Of a stretch of DNA of 64,000 bases, positions 9,013 through 20,486 are shown one piece after another; the first letter of the stretch is position 1, and each line of letters starts with the position of its first letter. The notes under the pieces were generated by a model. That model made no database searches. It was not told where the DNA came from and saw only the letters and a program-made list of their open reading frames with translations. Source of the stretch: Mesostigma viride (taxonomy: Eukaryota; Streptophyta; Mesostigmatophyceae; Mesostigmatales; Mesostigmataceae); the NCBI GenBank assembly GCA_009746045.1, contig RPFO01000027.1:4774177-4838176 (forward strand), written 5' to 3'. A program made the translations under genes and the position numbers.

Positions 9013-9777
9013 ATGGCTGACATCCGCCGCTGGTGGAGCAACCCCGCCCTACCCCGGATCGTCAAGCGTGACCTCTTCAAGGTCGTCATTCTGACGATCC
9101 TGACCTACGGCGCCGAGACGTGGACACTGATGCAGGAGCTGGAGCAACGACTCGACGGCGCCATCACCAAGATGCTGCGCAAGGCCCTTAACATCCCCTT
9201 GGTTTGCACATTAGTAATGAGGATTTGTACGCTGATTTGCCCTATGTTTCCCACATTATTAGTTAGGCACAGGCGCCTGGGCCTAGCCGGGCACCTGGCC
9301 CGCACAGATCAGGTAGATACATCAGATAGACTAGCTGGCACCAAGCCCGCCCAGCCTGGGCGATATGTCCTCATCTGGCGTGCCCCCGGCCGCGCGCGGC
9401 AGGGCCGCCACCCGTGGACTTTTCGTGATAGACTCGGCATGGACATGTGCTACACTAGACGTGACGGGCTCACCCCCGCCGGGCAGCCTCCTGGTTTGTC
9501 TGTAATATGGAGGCAGATGGTGCGCAAGGATAGATGGCAAGTAGTGATGAAGGAGACCCGCCCCCAAGCCTGTGGGGGCTCCGCGTGTGACCAAGTATGG
9601 CATTCATAGCGATTCGGGCCGCGGTGCCCACACCCCTGTAACTAGGACCTAGATAGCTTATACCATCCATTCCATCCCATGTTCCGCTCCCACTGAGGAC
9701 TTATGCTCACGTGACGCAGTCACGTGTCTATTAATTAATTAATTAATTAATTAATTAATTAATTAATGGCTGACATC
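9013..9777 (+). mobile_element. LINE-B insertion with 12-bp TSD
   Basis: ATGGCTGACATC is present at 9013-9024 and again at 9766-9777; the interrupted RLE-LINE reads through this site in other copies. The insert (9025-9765) is a 5-prime-truncated LINE-B with a CACGTGACGCAGTCACGTG hairpin (about 9707-9725) and a (TTAA)n tail. This proves the TTAA tract is the retroposed 3-prime end of this family. Confidence 0.9.
9025..9609 (+). pseudogene. C-terminal part of LINE-B ORF2 (reverse transcriptase)
   Basis: The frame begins inside the ORF, at the truncation point. It reads KRDLFKVVILTILTYGAETW, typical of the thumb/connection region after the RT fingers and palm of APE-type LINEs. GHLARTDQVDTSD and a basic, Trp-rich C-terminus (IWRQMVRKDRWQVVMKE) follow. 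The catalytic RT motifs and endonuclease are absent. The stop is followed by about 120 bp of 3-prime UTR. The region from TLVMRICTLICPMF differs in reading from related copies and may carry compensating indels. Confidence 0.75.
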
Positions 9778-9975
9778 TTGCTCCGCTGCACACGAGCTGA
9801 CTTTGCGGCGCAGCACGGCTATTATGCTGTTTTAATTACTTCATTCCGCAGTGTGGATCGAGTGTCCCATGCCCGCTGTAGTTGTTTTGTCGTGGTATCT
9901 CTTGTTACAGTAGCGATGGCTTTGTTTTTTTTTACGTGGGTGCCTTTACTCTGATGTAAGTAAATATATTTTTAA

Positions 9976-10755
9976 ATAAATATATTTAACGTATAATTAC
10001 TTACAGCAGACTGAAATCACTCAAACCAAAGCAAACGCCCAGCTATAAACCTATATACAGAGCCATGTCAAAGCTCTATACTACGATAAGACCAATGGAA
10101 ACTCCTAACGGGAGGAACTTAATAGCCCTGCTGCACCGCAAAATCAGCCCGCGTACGGCGGAGCATGATGTCAGCCATGGCCCGAGTCAGCGCCACCGAC
10201 AAGCGCTGACGCCAATATGACGTCCAGGTCCGCGCCGACCATGGGGCCCCGGCTGGCCCTCCAGGTCCAGCCGGTCCTCCCGGAGCCGGCAACACTCCTT
10301 GAAGAAGGCGGAAGTCAGGGGCCCCATGGCCCCAAACTCCTCCAGGACAAAGGGCACCACACGATGGTGCCCGACGTCGCCGTAGGCCAGGAGCTTGGCC
10401 CGCTCCGCCCGGTCCGCCGTGTAACCTGCCGTGAGGGAGGCCCCAGCCACGTGGCTCAGAGCCAAGGGCCGTGCCACCGAAACGTCAATATAAAGCAGAT
10501 GCCGGCCACCCCCCTCAAAGTCCAGCACCACGATGTCAGGCCGGTGGTTGGGGGAATAGAAGGCAGCGCCATCCGCATCCTCGGACCGGATGTTCGCGTG
10601 CCAGGGGGAAAACCGACCAAACCGGCCATGGCGAGCACCACCGTCAGGAGGACAGTGTGCAAATACAAATACCAATTCTGAATCTGTTGGCCCCCCATGC
10701 AGGCAAGGTAGTGAGTCCCCGTGGGATCCAGCGGCTGCCCACAGCTACAGTAAAT
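9976..10755 (-). pseudogene. RLE-LINE 3-prime fragment, minus strand
   Basis: Covers the RLE-LINE C-terminus from the HYLACMGGQQ region through RPDIVVLDFEGGG, the VSVARPLALSHVAGAS region and the C-terminal helix, then the 3-prime UTR. Frame errors include an extra base pair near 10255 and an insertion near 10490 (TATAAAG within the LLID codons). The 5-prime truncation abuts AGTAAATATATATAGC. Confidence 0.75.
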
Positions 10756-10762
10756 ATATATA

Positions 10763-10985
10763 GCGCTTGTCGGTGGCGCTGACTCGGGCCATGGCTGACA
10801 TCATGCTCCGCCGTACGCGGGCTGATTTTGCGGTGCAGCAGGGCTATTATTAGGTTCCTCCCGTTAGGCGTATCCATTGGTCTTATCGTAGTATAGAGCT
10901 TTGACATGGCTCTGTATATAGGTTTATAGCTGGGCGTTTGCTTTGGTTTGAGTGACTTCACTCTGCTGTAAGTAATTAGTAGTAT
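10763..10985 (+). mobile_element. RLE-LINE tail fragment
   Basis: A 5-prime-truncated copy that starts at GCGCTTGTCGGTGGC directly after TATATATA and includes the last about 30 codons and the 3-prime UTR. Its neighbour at 9976-10755 has the opposite orientation, so the two meet 5-prime to 5-prime at a TA tract. Confidence 0.75.
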
Positions 10986-11011
10986 ATTTTTAATATATGT
11001 ATATAATATTA

Positions 11012-11090
11012 TATATTATTAGGTTCCTCCCGTTAGGAGTTTCCATTGGTCTTATCGTAGTATAGAGCTTTGACATGGCTCCGTATATAT
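11012..11090 (+). mobile_element. RLE-LINE 3-prime UTR scrap
   Basis: Only TAGGTTCCTCCCGTTAGG through GACATGGCTCCGTATATA remains, between TA-rich tracts, and it leads straight into the next copy. Confidence 0.7.
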
Positions 11091-11702
11091 CAATCAAATC
11101 CGAGGATGCGGATGGCGCTGCCTTCTATTCCCCCAACCACCGGCCTGACATCGTGGTGCTGGACTTTGAGGGGGGTGGCCGGCATCTGCTTATTGACGTT
11201 TCGGTGGCGCGGCCCTTGGCTCTTAGCCACGTGGCTGGGGCCTCCCTCACGGCAGGTTACACGGCGGACCGGGCGGAGCGGGCCAAGCTCCTGGCCTACG
11301 GCGACGTCGGGCACCATCGTGTGGTGCCCTTTGTCCTGGAGGAGTTTGGGGCCATGGGGCCCCTGACCTCCGCCTTCTTCAAGGAGTGTTGCCGGCTCCG
11401 GGAGGACCGGCTGGACCTGGAGGGCCAGCGGGCCCCATGGTCGGCGCGGACCTGGACGTCATATTGGCGTCAGCGCCTGTCGGTGGCGCTGACTCGGGCC
11501 ATGGCTGACATCATGCTCCGCCGTACGCGGGCTGATTTTGCGGTGCAGCAGGGCTATTAGGTTCCTCCCGTTAGGCGTTTCCATTGGTCTTATCGTAGTA
11601 TAGAGCTTTGACATGGCTCTGTATATAGGTTTATAGCTGGGCGTTTGCTTTGGTTTGAGTGATTTCAGTCTGCTGTAAGTAATTATATTTTTAATATATA
11701 TA
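11091..11702 (+). pseudogene. RLE-LINE C-terminal fragment with intact endonuclease-like region
   Basis: A continuous frame from SEDADGAAFYSPNHRPDIVV through LLIDVSVARPL to the family C-terminus RRTRADFAVQQGY, then the 3-prime UTR. RPD and IDV form the PD-(D/E)xK-like core expected of the restriction-like endonuclease of R2-type LINEs. The RT part is missing. The 5-prime junction is at a TATATATCA site. Confidence 0.75.
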
Positions 11703-11815
11703 TCAAGGAGACAACCAGCGCAGGCCAGAAATCGGGAGAATCCGGACCATGGTAGCTCGAGCCTGCCGTTATCTTGTCCGCGTGTTCGAGTCGTTCAGGA
11801 TGATGAAGATGAATG
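11703..11815 (-). repeat. element X, second long copy
   Basis: The reverse complement of 7691-7790, beginning CAAGGAGACAACCAGCGCAG right after the TA tail of an RLE-LINE and extending through AGTCGTTCAGGATGATGAAG. It provides the longest 5-prime extension of the family in the window. Confidence 0.6.
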
Positions 11816-13300
11816 GTGATGGAAATGTGTATCCTTGTGCATTGAAATTATGGCTGGCTTACGTGTAGAGCGACTAGATGACCTAGACGGTGGGGCCGGA
11901 AACAGCATGCTTGATCAGGGCGTGTGTGTCGAGCCTAACTGGCCGGGAGTGTCTAGTGGTGAGCACCATTGCTGCGATCGCTCTCCCACCATTTACGAGG
12001 AAATTCCCGCAAATGGAAAACCACTGAAAAGGTAGCTAGTCAGTCATCACGTTAGCCATGCCATGATTCCAAACGTCCAAGAACTGCACACGGTGCAAAG
12101 GCAAAAAGCCGGAGGACAGCACTTTCAAATGTGCGGCGGGAACCAAAAGCCCGCGGATGCCAGAAAACATCGTGGGGTGGTCCCACGCGGAATGGGGTAG
12201 ATTTTTGCAAGAAAAAAACGCTAGTTTCAATCGTCCGAAAACCGGACATTGCGCCGAAATTCTTGCCGAATTTTTTGCAGCCGAGCGAATTTTCCGCCGG
12301 CCGGACTTTGCGCCAGTTTTATTTAACTTGACCTTTTCCTGCTGTCGCGTGCACTTTGTCCCATGCCTCAGGGACTGAAATTTTTGTAGCGGAAACGTTT
12401 TGGCCGTCACTTCCTTTTGCGCCAAGTGTTGGACTAGAAAATTCGTAACAGAAACTTTTTGGCAATTGGCGTCACTTCCTTTCGTTCGACTGAAAATTCT
12501 CTGAAATTCGCTGAATTCGTACCGTAGCCTAATTTTTAATACCTCGAAGTGACGGGGCACTTAAAAATTTGCCCACAAGTACACTTGGCAGCGCGCTCAC
12601 TGGGAAAAATTGTACAGCCGCTCGGCGGGCCACTTCAAAATTCGTGCGTGGCCTGCACTAATACAATTCGTCTCCATGGCCTGCTAGCAGCTTTTTACTA
12701 TCAATTCAGGGAATCAACAAACTCTAAAAAAAGTTTGATGGAATCGTATATATATTTGCATGTACTAATTGACAAGGCAATGTGCCTACAAAAAGGTGCG
12801 GGGACAACCTGATGACGGAAATTGTCGAAGTCTTTCAGACTACTACCGTTCCTGCTATCGCGTGCACTTCAGTTCGTCCGTTGCCTATATCATTTACATA
12901 ACTTAAATAATAAAATCAAGGTCGCGCTGCAAAAAGAGGCTTCACAACAACCATCACCAACAATACTAGGATCAGAATACTAGGAAGAAACCTGATGGCT
13001 CTATCTTGACCGCATAGAATAGTAATTCCCTCAATTCAACAAAAAACGACTCACCTTTACTCACCCTCGTTCCGGGCCACCTCTTGCTCCTTCATCTCGT
13101 GCGTGAACCATGCACCGCAAACATTGACTAGGTGTGCTTTGAAAGAAACCGAGCATACATGTCAAAGTGTAGAAAATACATGTCAAAGTGCGCCCCTTCG
13201 AACAACAGCAGCAAAATTATAACCCCTGTTGCCGCGGCCCATCCCGTCACATGTGACTTCAAGACGTCCCTCATTTGCGACGAGTATTGCAAAGTAGTGT
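11816..13300. other. no gene recognised
   Basis: Contains only short unsupported ORFs. One block of about 70 bp at 12166-12234 (GGGTGGTCCCACGCGGAATG then AAAAAAACGCTAGTTTCAAT) recurs inverted at about 22424-22500. The rest is AT-rich with no recognisable motif. Confidence 0.5.
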
Positions 13301-13309
13301 CGTAATCCA

Positions 13310-13540
13310 TCGATGTGTCTGTAATCTGGGGGCCAATTGTTCGCAAGGATAGGTGGCAATTAGTAATGAAGGAGACCACCCCCAAGCCAGTGGGGGCTCC
13401 GCGTGTGACACCCCCAAGCCGGTGGGAGGCATTCACAGTACCCCAGATTCGGGCCGTGGTGCCCACATACCCCTGTCACTAGGACTTCGATAATAAGCGC
13501 CATCCATCCCATCACACTCGACTGTACTGAGTCGGCTTAT
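13310..13540 (+). mobile_element. LINE-B 3-prime fragment
   Basis: Runs from TGTCTGTAATCTGG through GATAGGTGGCAATTAGTAATG and the KETTPKP-coding stretch to ATCACACTCGACTGTACTGAG. An internal duplication of the CACCCCCAAGCC(A/G)GTGGG block is visible. An element X scrap (13541-13560) follows directly. Confidence 0.65.
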
Positions 13541-14219
13541 CAAGGAGACAACCAGCGCAGGTATATATTTCCGAATTCAACTCCAATTGGAATACTTGCA
13601 CAAAGCGAAACGAAAATAATTGCAATTGAGGACTCTCTGCAGCTAGACCCTCGCCCACTTGCTCAACATCGATTCTACCATATGGTGTGTGCAACTTCAC
13701 ACTTAACCTCCCCGTTCTCAACATGCGTGCCTCAACTCCCCCTTCCGTTGGGTTATACCAAACAAACAAAGAATTATTAAGTTGCGCAGCAAGTTCAAGA
13801 GTTGTTCGTTAACAAAAAAAACAAGCTACTAATTATTTATTTGCACGGGCACAGTAGCACTTGCAGCTAATAAAACGCTATCGTCTAATTCCGAAGGGCC
13901 TTTCGGCTAAATCAAAATTAACGATGCGGGCAGTGTGGCCGGAGCTGGAGACCTAACGGACATGACAGACCCCTAATGCGTCTGAGGGGACGCACGAGGA
14001 GGCAAGGCTGGAACGTCCTCTGGAACCTTCCCCACCTAATCCGGAGATCCCGGGGGGCTCACTGTTTGCGGTGAAACATTGGTGGCCTTGGCCTTTGAAT
14101 AATAGGACGCATCGTTCCAAGACATCTGCAGCAAATGATACAAAGCCATGGAGCAATTTCGAAAGTATCCGTAAGAATCATGTAGACCTGAGAAACAATT
14201 TTTTCGCAACCTCCAAGTT

Positions 14220-14860
14220 GGGAGGGGTCTCGCTGCAGCTAGACCCTTCCGTGAACGCAAAAAATAAACATCGAATAACTGGGAGGTCTTCCTGCAGCTA
14301 GACCCCTCAAATCATACAAAGATGAAACATTGAAGTTGGGAGGGGTCTAGCTGCAGCTAGACCCTTACAGGAATGCGAAAAAACAACCAATAATTGGGAG
14401 GGTCTACCTGCAGCTATACCCTTACATGCAATCAAAAAGGATGAAACCTTGGAAGTTGGGAGGGGTCTAGCTGCAGCTAGACCCTTACAGGAATGCGAAA
14501 AAACAACCAATAATTGGGAGGGTCTACCTGCAGCTAGACCCTTACATGCAATCAAAAAGGATGAAACCTTGGAAGTTGGGAGGGGTCTAGCTGCAGCTAG
14601 ACCCTTACAGGAATGCGAAAAAACAACCAATAATTGGGAGGGTCTACCTGCAGCTAGACCCTTACATGCAATCAAAAAGGATGAAACCTTGGAAGTTGGG
14701 TGGGGTCTAGCTGCAGCTAGACCCTTACAGGAATGCGAAAAAACAACCAATAATTGGGAGGGTCTACCTGCAGCTAGACCCTTACAAGCAATCAAAAAGG
14801 ATGAAACCTTGGAAGTTGGGAGGGGTCTCTCTGCAGGTAGACCCTTCAACGAAGGCAAGA
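14220..14860 (+). repeat. left PstI-palindrome array
   Basis: A composite unit of about 120 bp is repeated four or more times. It consists of GGGTCTAGCTG joined to its own reverse complement, then TTACAGGAATGCG and an A-rich spacer; then GGGTCTACCTGCAG with TAGACCC, TTACATGCAATC and AAAAAGGATGAAAC. Outer units are more diverged than inner ones. The long open frames in it are by-products of repeat length. Confidence 0.9.
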
Positions 14861-14928
14861 ATTCTATCACAAATTCATGGGAGCAGATCTGAAGAGAGAC
14901 CTAATCCAATCATGTGAGGACTGGCATG

Positions 14929-16040
14929 GGTGTGTCGCATGCGTGCGTGGGTGTGGTGGATGCGTGCGTGTGGTGGGTGGCTGCCATGGCGTGCGTGGGT
15001 GTGGTGGATGCGTGGCATGCGTGCGTGGGTGCGGTGGAAGGCTGGCATGCGTGCGCGGGTGGGCTAGCATGCGTGCGTGAGTGTGGTGGTGGGCTGGCAT
15101 GCGTGCGTGGATGTGGTGGGTGCCTGGCATGTGTGCGTGGGTGTGGTGGGTGCCTGGCATGCGTGCCTGGTTGTGGTGGGTGGCTGGCATGCGTGCGTGA
15201 ATGTGGTGGTGGGCTAGCATGCGTGCGTGGGTGTGGTGGTGGGCTGGCATGCGTGCGTGGGTGTGGTGGATGGCTGGCATGCGTGCGTGGGTGTGGTGGA
15301 TGCGTGGCATGCGTGCATGGGTGCGGTGGATGGCTGGCATGCGTGCGCGGGTGGGCTAGCATGCGTGCGTGAGTGTGGTGGTGGGCTGGCATGCGTGAGT
15401 GGATGTGTTGGGTGCCTGGCATGTGTGCGTGGGTGTGTTGGGTGCCTGGCATGCGTGCCTGGTTGTGGTGGGTGGCTGGGATGCGTGCGTGAATGTGGTG
15501 GTGGGCTAGCATGCGTGCGTGGGTGTGGTGGTGGGCTGGCATGCGTGCGTGGGTGTGGTGGATGGCTGGCATGCGTGCGTGGGTGTGGTGGATGGGTGGC
15601 ATGCGTGCATGGGTGTGGTGGGTGGCTGGCATGCGTGCGTGGGTGGCTGGCATGCATGCGTGGATGTGGTGTTGGGCTGGCATGCGTGCGTGGGTGTGGT
15701 GGTGGGCTGGCATGCGCGCGTGGGTGTGTTGGATGGCTGGCATGCGTGCATGGGTGTAATGGATGGCTGGCATGCGTGTGTGGGTGTGGTGGTGGGCTGG
15801 CATGCGTGCGTGGGTGTGGTGGGTGGCTGGCATGCGTGCGTGGGTGTGGTGGGTGGCTGGCATGCGTGCGTGGGTGTGGTGGGTGGCTGGCATGCGTGCG
15901 TGGGGGTGGTGGGTGGCTGGCATGCGTGCGTGGGTGTGGTGGGTGGCTGGCATGCGTGTGTGGGTGTGGTGGGTGGCTGGCATGCGTGCGTGGGTGTGTT
16001 GGATGGGTGGCATGCGTGCCTGGGTGTGTTGGGGGGGCTG
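14929..16040 (+). repeat. left 30-bp GCATGCGTGCG minisatellite
   Basis: About 36 copies of a 30-bp unit beginning GCATGCGTGCGTGGGTGTGG and ending TGGGTGGCTG, with point variants. There is no credible gene; frames on both strands stay open because the unit is a multiple of three. Confidence 0.95.
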
Positions 16041-17999
16041 GCGTTTATATACTGAGAATAATATAGTTTTAAAAAGGACATATAGTTACCAAACATAATA
16101 TATAATAGCTATTAATCGTTGCCTATCCAAAGTTGCATGCAGTAAGTGCAACAGCCAAAATATGCCAACAAATCAGTTGATGGGAATTTCATAAAACTTA
16201 CAATCGAAATACAACAGACCCCAGTTAGAAGAACGAAGGAATATCTGCGTGACAGGGAATAACGCACCAGAGATGCTCGGTAAGCGTTGCTGACCGAAAC
16301 ACAACGGAAAAACACTGCCCGGTTGCTGGTAAGAGAATAAAAAGGCGTTGTCCATAATCGAAATACATAAACAAAGAGCGGGAGTCATACCTGCCTTGCG
16401 GGAAGTGACGCAACGAATGTTATGGCCGAGCAAACTGGGCCTCCTTTCCCGTTGCTGACGGAAACACACCTCAAACAGACGGCCTCGAAGCATGGTAATG
16501 CATGCAACGACGTTCAAAAGCGTCCCAAATCGAAATAAAACGAAACCGAGCGCAAAATACAGTGGAATATATGCATATCGGAATATATGCATGGCGGGGC
16601 ATGATGTATTGGAAAAGCCTGGTTGCCTTCGTATCCGCTCCTGACGTGAACAAATGGAAAGAGACCGCCTGGAAGCCAACATATGCAGGCGACACCGTTC
16701 CAAAGCCCAGAAAACAAAAATGCAGCTTACCCAGGCGTCATTCCGGGTGCCACCGTCTTACCCTGACAGTCGTCATCCCAGCAACCTCTCCAAGAGCTTA
16801 CGGCCCCCACAGTCCAGGAGCTTGCATGACCCATCATTACGTACCTAAGCATCGGTGATTTTAAAACCGCGCTCCTAAGCGCACAAAAAGAGAGCTAGCT
16901 TTCCCAACGGCATGACGAACTGAACACTTTCCTATCGACAGCCATACCGTAATCCCGTGGCCATTTGCAGCGTGATGCAATTAGGGTTGGGTAGGTAATA
17001 GGTAGGCTGCTGGTTTTTGTTAGAATTGTGATGTGCATCATTTTGTTGGGCCCGTGGGCCACAATCATCGCCGTCAACGGCTCAACGCTGCGCTTTGAGT
17101 TTTTACGTGTGAACCGTCAGCCCTCGAGTGTCGTCCAATCTTCTTGCTCGGTTACTAATAATGTCGTATTCCAAAGGAACACTAGTAATGAAAACGGTCG
17201 CAAAGCGTACGGCTGTAAAAGGGTAGAAAACGGTAACGTGGCATCCTCGCAGTCGCCGGAAAGTGGAAGCGCGGCGCCGATGGCAATCGTCTCGACCAAA
17301 TTTTTCGAAACCGAGAAAGCAGATTGGACGACACTTGAAGGCTGACGTCCACACGTGAAGACCCACCAGAGCGCAGCGTTGAGCCGTTGACGGCGATGTG
17401 GCCCACGGGCCCAGCAAAATAATGCACATCAATTGCATCGCGTCGCAAATGGCCGCTGGACAAATGGTATGGCTGTCGACAGCGACGTGCTCAGTTGGTC
17501 ATGTTTGTTACAGGAAAGCTAGTGGTATTCTTGTACGCTTAGAAGCGTGGTTTTAAAGTCACCGATGCTGAGGTACGTTATGATGGGTCATGGAAACTCC
17601 TGGACTGTGGGGGCCGTAAGCTCTGCTAGAGGTTGCTAGGATGACGACTGTCAGGGTAAGATGGTGGCACCCGGAATGACGCCTGGGTAAGCTCTGTTCG
17701 TGTTTGCTGGGCTTCGGAACAGTGGCGCATGCATATGTTGGCTTCCAGGCGGTCTCTTTCCATTTGTTCACGTCAGGAGCGGATACGGAGGCAACCAGGC
17801 TTTTCCAATACATCATGTCCCGCCATGCATGTATTCTACCGGCTTTAGCGCTCGGTTTCTTTTCATGTCGATCTGGGACGCTTTTGAACGTCGTTGCATT
17901 CATTACTATGCTTTGAGGCCGTCTGTTTGAATTGTATTTCCGTCAGCCACGGGCAAGGAGGCCCAGTTTGCTCGGCCATAACATTCGTTGCGTCACTTC

Positions 18000-19175
18000 C
18001 CGCATGCCACGCATCCACCACCACACCCACGCACACATGCCACCCATCCGACACACCCACGCACGCATGCCACCCATCCAACACACCCACGCACGCATGC
18101 CACCCATCCAACACACCCACGCACGCATGCCAGCCACCCACCACACCCACGCACGCATGCCAGCCACCCACCACACCCATGCACGCATGCCAGCCACCCA
18201 CCACACCCACGCACGTATGCCAGCCACCCACCACACCCACGCACACATCCACCACACCCACGCACGCAAGCCAGCCATCCACCACACCCACGCACGCAGG
18301 CCAGCCACCCACCACACCCACGCACGCATGCTACCCATCCAACACACCCACGCACGCATGCCAGCCCACCACCACACCCACGCACGCATGCCAGCCATCC
18401 ACCACACCCACGCACGCATGCCATGCATCCACCACCACACCCACGCACACAGGCCTGCCAGCCACCACACACACCCCACGCATGCATGCCAGCCCACCAC
18501 CACACGCACGCATGCCAGCCCACCACCACACCCACACAGGCATGCCACGCATCCACCACACCCACGCACGCATGCCAGCCACCCACCACACCCATGCACG
18601 CATCCACCACACCCACGCACGCATGGCAGCCATCCACCACACCCACGCACGCAAGCATGCCACCCACCACACCCATGCACGCATGCCAGCCACCCGCGAC
18701 ACCCACGCACGTATGCTAGCCCACCACCACACCCACACATGCATGCCAGCCATTCACCACACCCACGCACGCATGCCAGCCATCCACCACACCCACGCAC
18801 GCATGCTAGCCCACCACCACATTCACGCACGCATGCCAGCCACCCACCACACCCACGCACGCATGCCAGCCACCCCAGACACCCACGCACGCAGGCCAGC
18901 CCACCACCACATCCACGCGCGCATGCTAGCCCACCACCACATTCACGCACGCATGCCAGCCACCCACCACACCCACGCACGCAGGCCAGCCACCCATCAC
19001 ACCCATGCACGCATGCCAGGCACCCACCACACCCACGCACGCATGCCACCCACCCACCACACCCACGCACGCATGCCAGCCACCCACCACACCCACGCAC
19101 ACATGCTAGCCCACCACCACACCCACGCACACATGCCCACCACACCCACGCATCCCACCCAGCACACCCACGCCA
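18000..19175 (-). repeat. right 30-bp minisatellite (reverse complement)
   Basis: About 38 copies of the same unit in the opposite orientation (CCACACCCACGCACGCATGC). Some units are shorter (for example near 18250 and 18600), so unit loss has occurred independently of the left arm. Confidence 0.95.
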
Positions 19176-19239
19176 GTCCTTGCATGTTTGGCAAGGGTCT
19201 CTTTGCAGAGAGACGATGTTACTCATTTGTGATAAAGTT

Positions 19240-19760
19240 CTCGAATTCCTGTAAGGGTCTAGCTGCAGCTAGACCCCTCCCAACTTCCCAGGTTTCATCC
19301 TTTTTGATTGCATGTAAGGGTCTAGCTGCAGGTAGACCCTCCCAATTATTGGTTGTTTTTTCGCATTCTTGTAAGGGTCTAGCTGCAGCTAGACCCCTCC
19401 CAACTTCCCTGGTTTCATCCTTTTTGATTGCATGTAAGGGTCTAGCTGCAGGTAGACCCTCCCAATTATTGGTTGTTTTTTCGCATTCCTGTAAGGGTCT
19501 AGCTGCAGCTAGACCCCACCCAACTTCCAAGGTTTCATCCTTTTTGATTGCATGTAAGGGTCTAGCTGCAGGTAGACCCTCCCAATTATTGGTTGTTTTT
19601 TCGCATTCCTGTAAGGGTCTAGCTGCAGCTAGACCCCTCCCAACTTCAATGTTTCATCTTTGTATGATTTGAGGGGTCTAGTTGCAGGAAGACCTCCCAC
19701 TTATTCGATGTTTATTTTTTGCGTTCACGGAAGGGTCTAGCTGCAGCGAGACCCCTCCCC
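19240..19760 (-). repeat. right PstI-palindrome array (reverse complement)
   Basis: The same composite unit as at 14220-14860 in reverse complement, with about three and a half blocks. The outermost unit pair mirrors the outermost left unit, including its variants. Confidence 0.9.
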
Positions 19761-20036
19761 AATTCGAGGTTGTGAAACATGCTTTTGTGCGGGGGTACTT
19801 GATTCGTCGAATACTTTCGAAATGCCTCCGTTGCTTTGCATCATTTTTTGTAAATGTTTTCGAGCGACGCGTCGTAGACTACAGGTGCTTGACGACGGTA
19901 TGCGTGACTGTGTTTTTGTTGTGTTATGTGCAGCCCGAGACATTGACGGTAATGAAACTTTTGAAGGGTGAGGCGGGCTATTAAGTGGATAAGGCCATAA
20001 TCCGCTTGCCATACTAAGTGCTTGCTATGTGTTGAG

Positions 20037-20282
20037 ATGGCGGGTGCGGGTGCCGTCGGCGCGCAAATTAAGTTGTGCGAGAGTGTAGCTTACACAGATA
20101 ACTGGCTGGACCACATTGCGATGTTGGAAGCCATAGCGTGATCCCTAATCGGGAACAGTGTCAAGGAGGACTACATTTTTCATGTTTTGAAGATTGCCGA
20201 ATCGTGCATTTTACAGTTGAAGTCGGATGTTGGGAGTGTCATACCTTGTCGTGCTTTTTTATGGGCGACGCTCGTTGATTGA
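20037..20282 (+). other. unrecognised ORF with one in-frame TGA
   Basis: From ATG 20037 the frame is open for 34 codons, hits TGA at 20139-20141, and stays open for another 46 codons to TGA 20280-20282. Text on both sides of the stop reads like protein (SVAYTDNWLDHIAMLEAIA, then KEDYIFHVLKIAESCILQLK). It could be a pseudogene, an exon pair or chance. Confidence 0.25.
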
Positions 20283-20340
20283 TTTGGCGAGTCCAGAAGT
20301 ACAAGTTTGAGGGTTGTGATGAACGGGAAAGGATGTATAC

Positions 20341-20415
20341 TAATTAATTAATTAGACTTGTGCTCCCGTTGGGGAGTCACGGAGCATTAACCCCGATGGA
20401 TCGATGGATGGATGG
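20341..20415 (-). mobile_element. LINE-E 3-prime tail fragment
   Basis: TTAATTAATTA followed by GTGCTCCCGTTGGGGAGTCA, CGGAGCATTAACCCC and GATGGATGG repeats, the reverse of the tail at 6676-6800. Confidence 0.65.
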
Positions 20416-20486
20416 AAACGGTGTATATGGAAAACCGTGATACTTGCTGCCATGTGGTTGTCTCCTTAATGTTTCAAATATATAAG

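Larger units (their letters stand above)
8670..9975 (+). mobile_element. older RLE-LINE copy, interrupted by LINE-B
   Basis: Begins CCGGCACTTGCTCATTG and encodes a diverged RLE-LINE C-terminus (RAERAKL, HRVVPFVLEEF). A small TTAA expansion interrupts it at about 8876-8893. It is split at 9024 by the LINE-B copy, resumes at 9778 and ends in a variant tail with CTCTGATGTAAGTAAATATA. Its frame is broken in several places. Confidence 0.75.
14105..19880. mobile_element. giant mirror-image (Foldback-like) element
   Basis: Left and right halves are reverse complements in the same order from outside in: a diverged outer segment, a 120-bp-block array with PstI palindromes, a 30-bp GC-rich minisatellite, about 1 kb of non-satellite sequence, and a centre near 17.23 kb. 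Matching anchors are 17122-17163 with 17304-17343, and 16400-16860 with 17540-18000. The left arm has about 360 bp (16040-16400) absent from the right. Foldback transposons have long TIRs made of tandem repeats around a short loop, which is this architecture. No transposase and no TSD were identified, so a plain inverted duplication remains possible. Confidence 0.7.

Noticed and set aside
15000-19100. CRISPR-like array of regular repeats
   Set aside because: The repeats are contiguous with no unique spacers and mirror each other, so this is minisatellite DNA.
14867-19254. Long His/Thr/Pro-rich and Gly/Trp/Val-rich ORFs (up to 592 codons)
   Set aside because: They are translations of the 30-bp minisatellite and the 120-bp arrays on both strands; unit lengths divisible by three keep all frames open.
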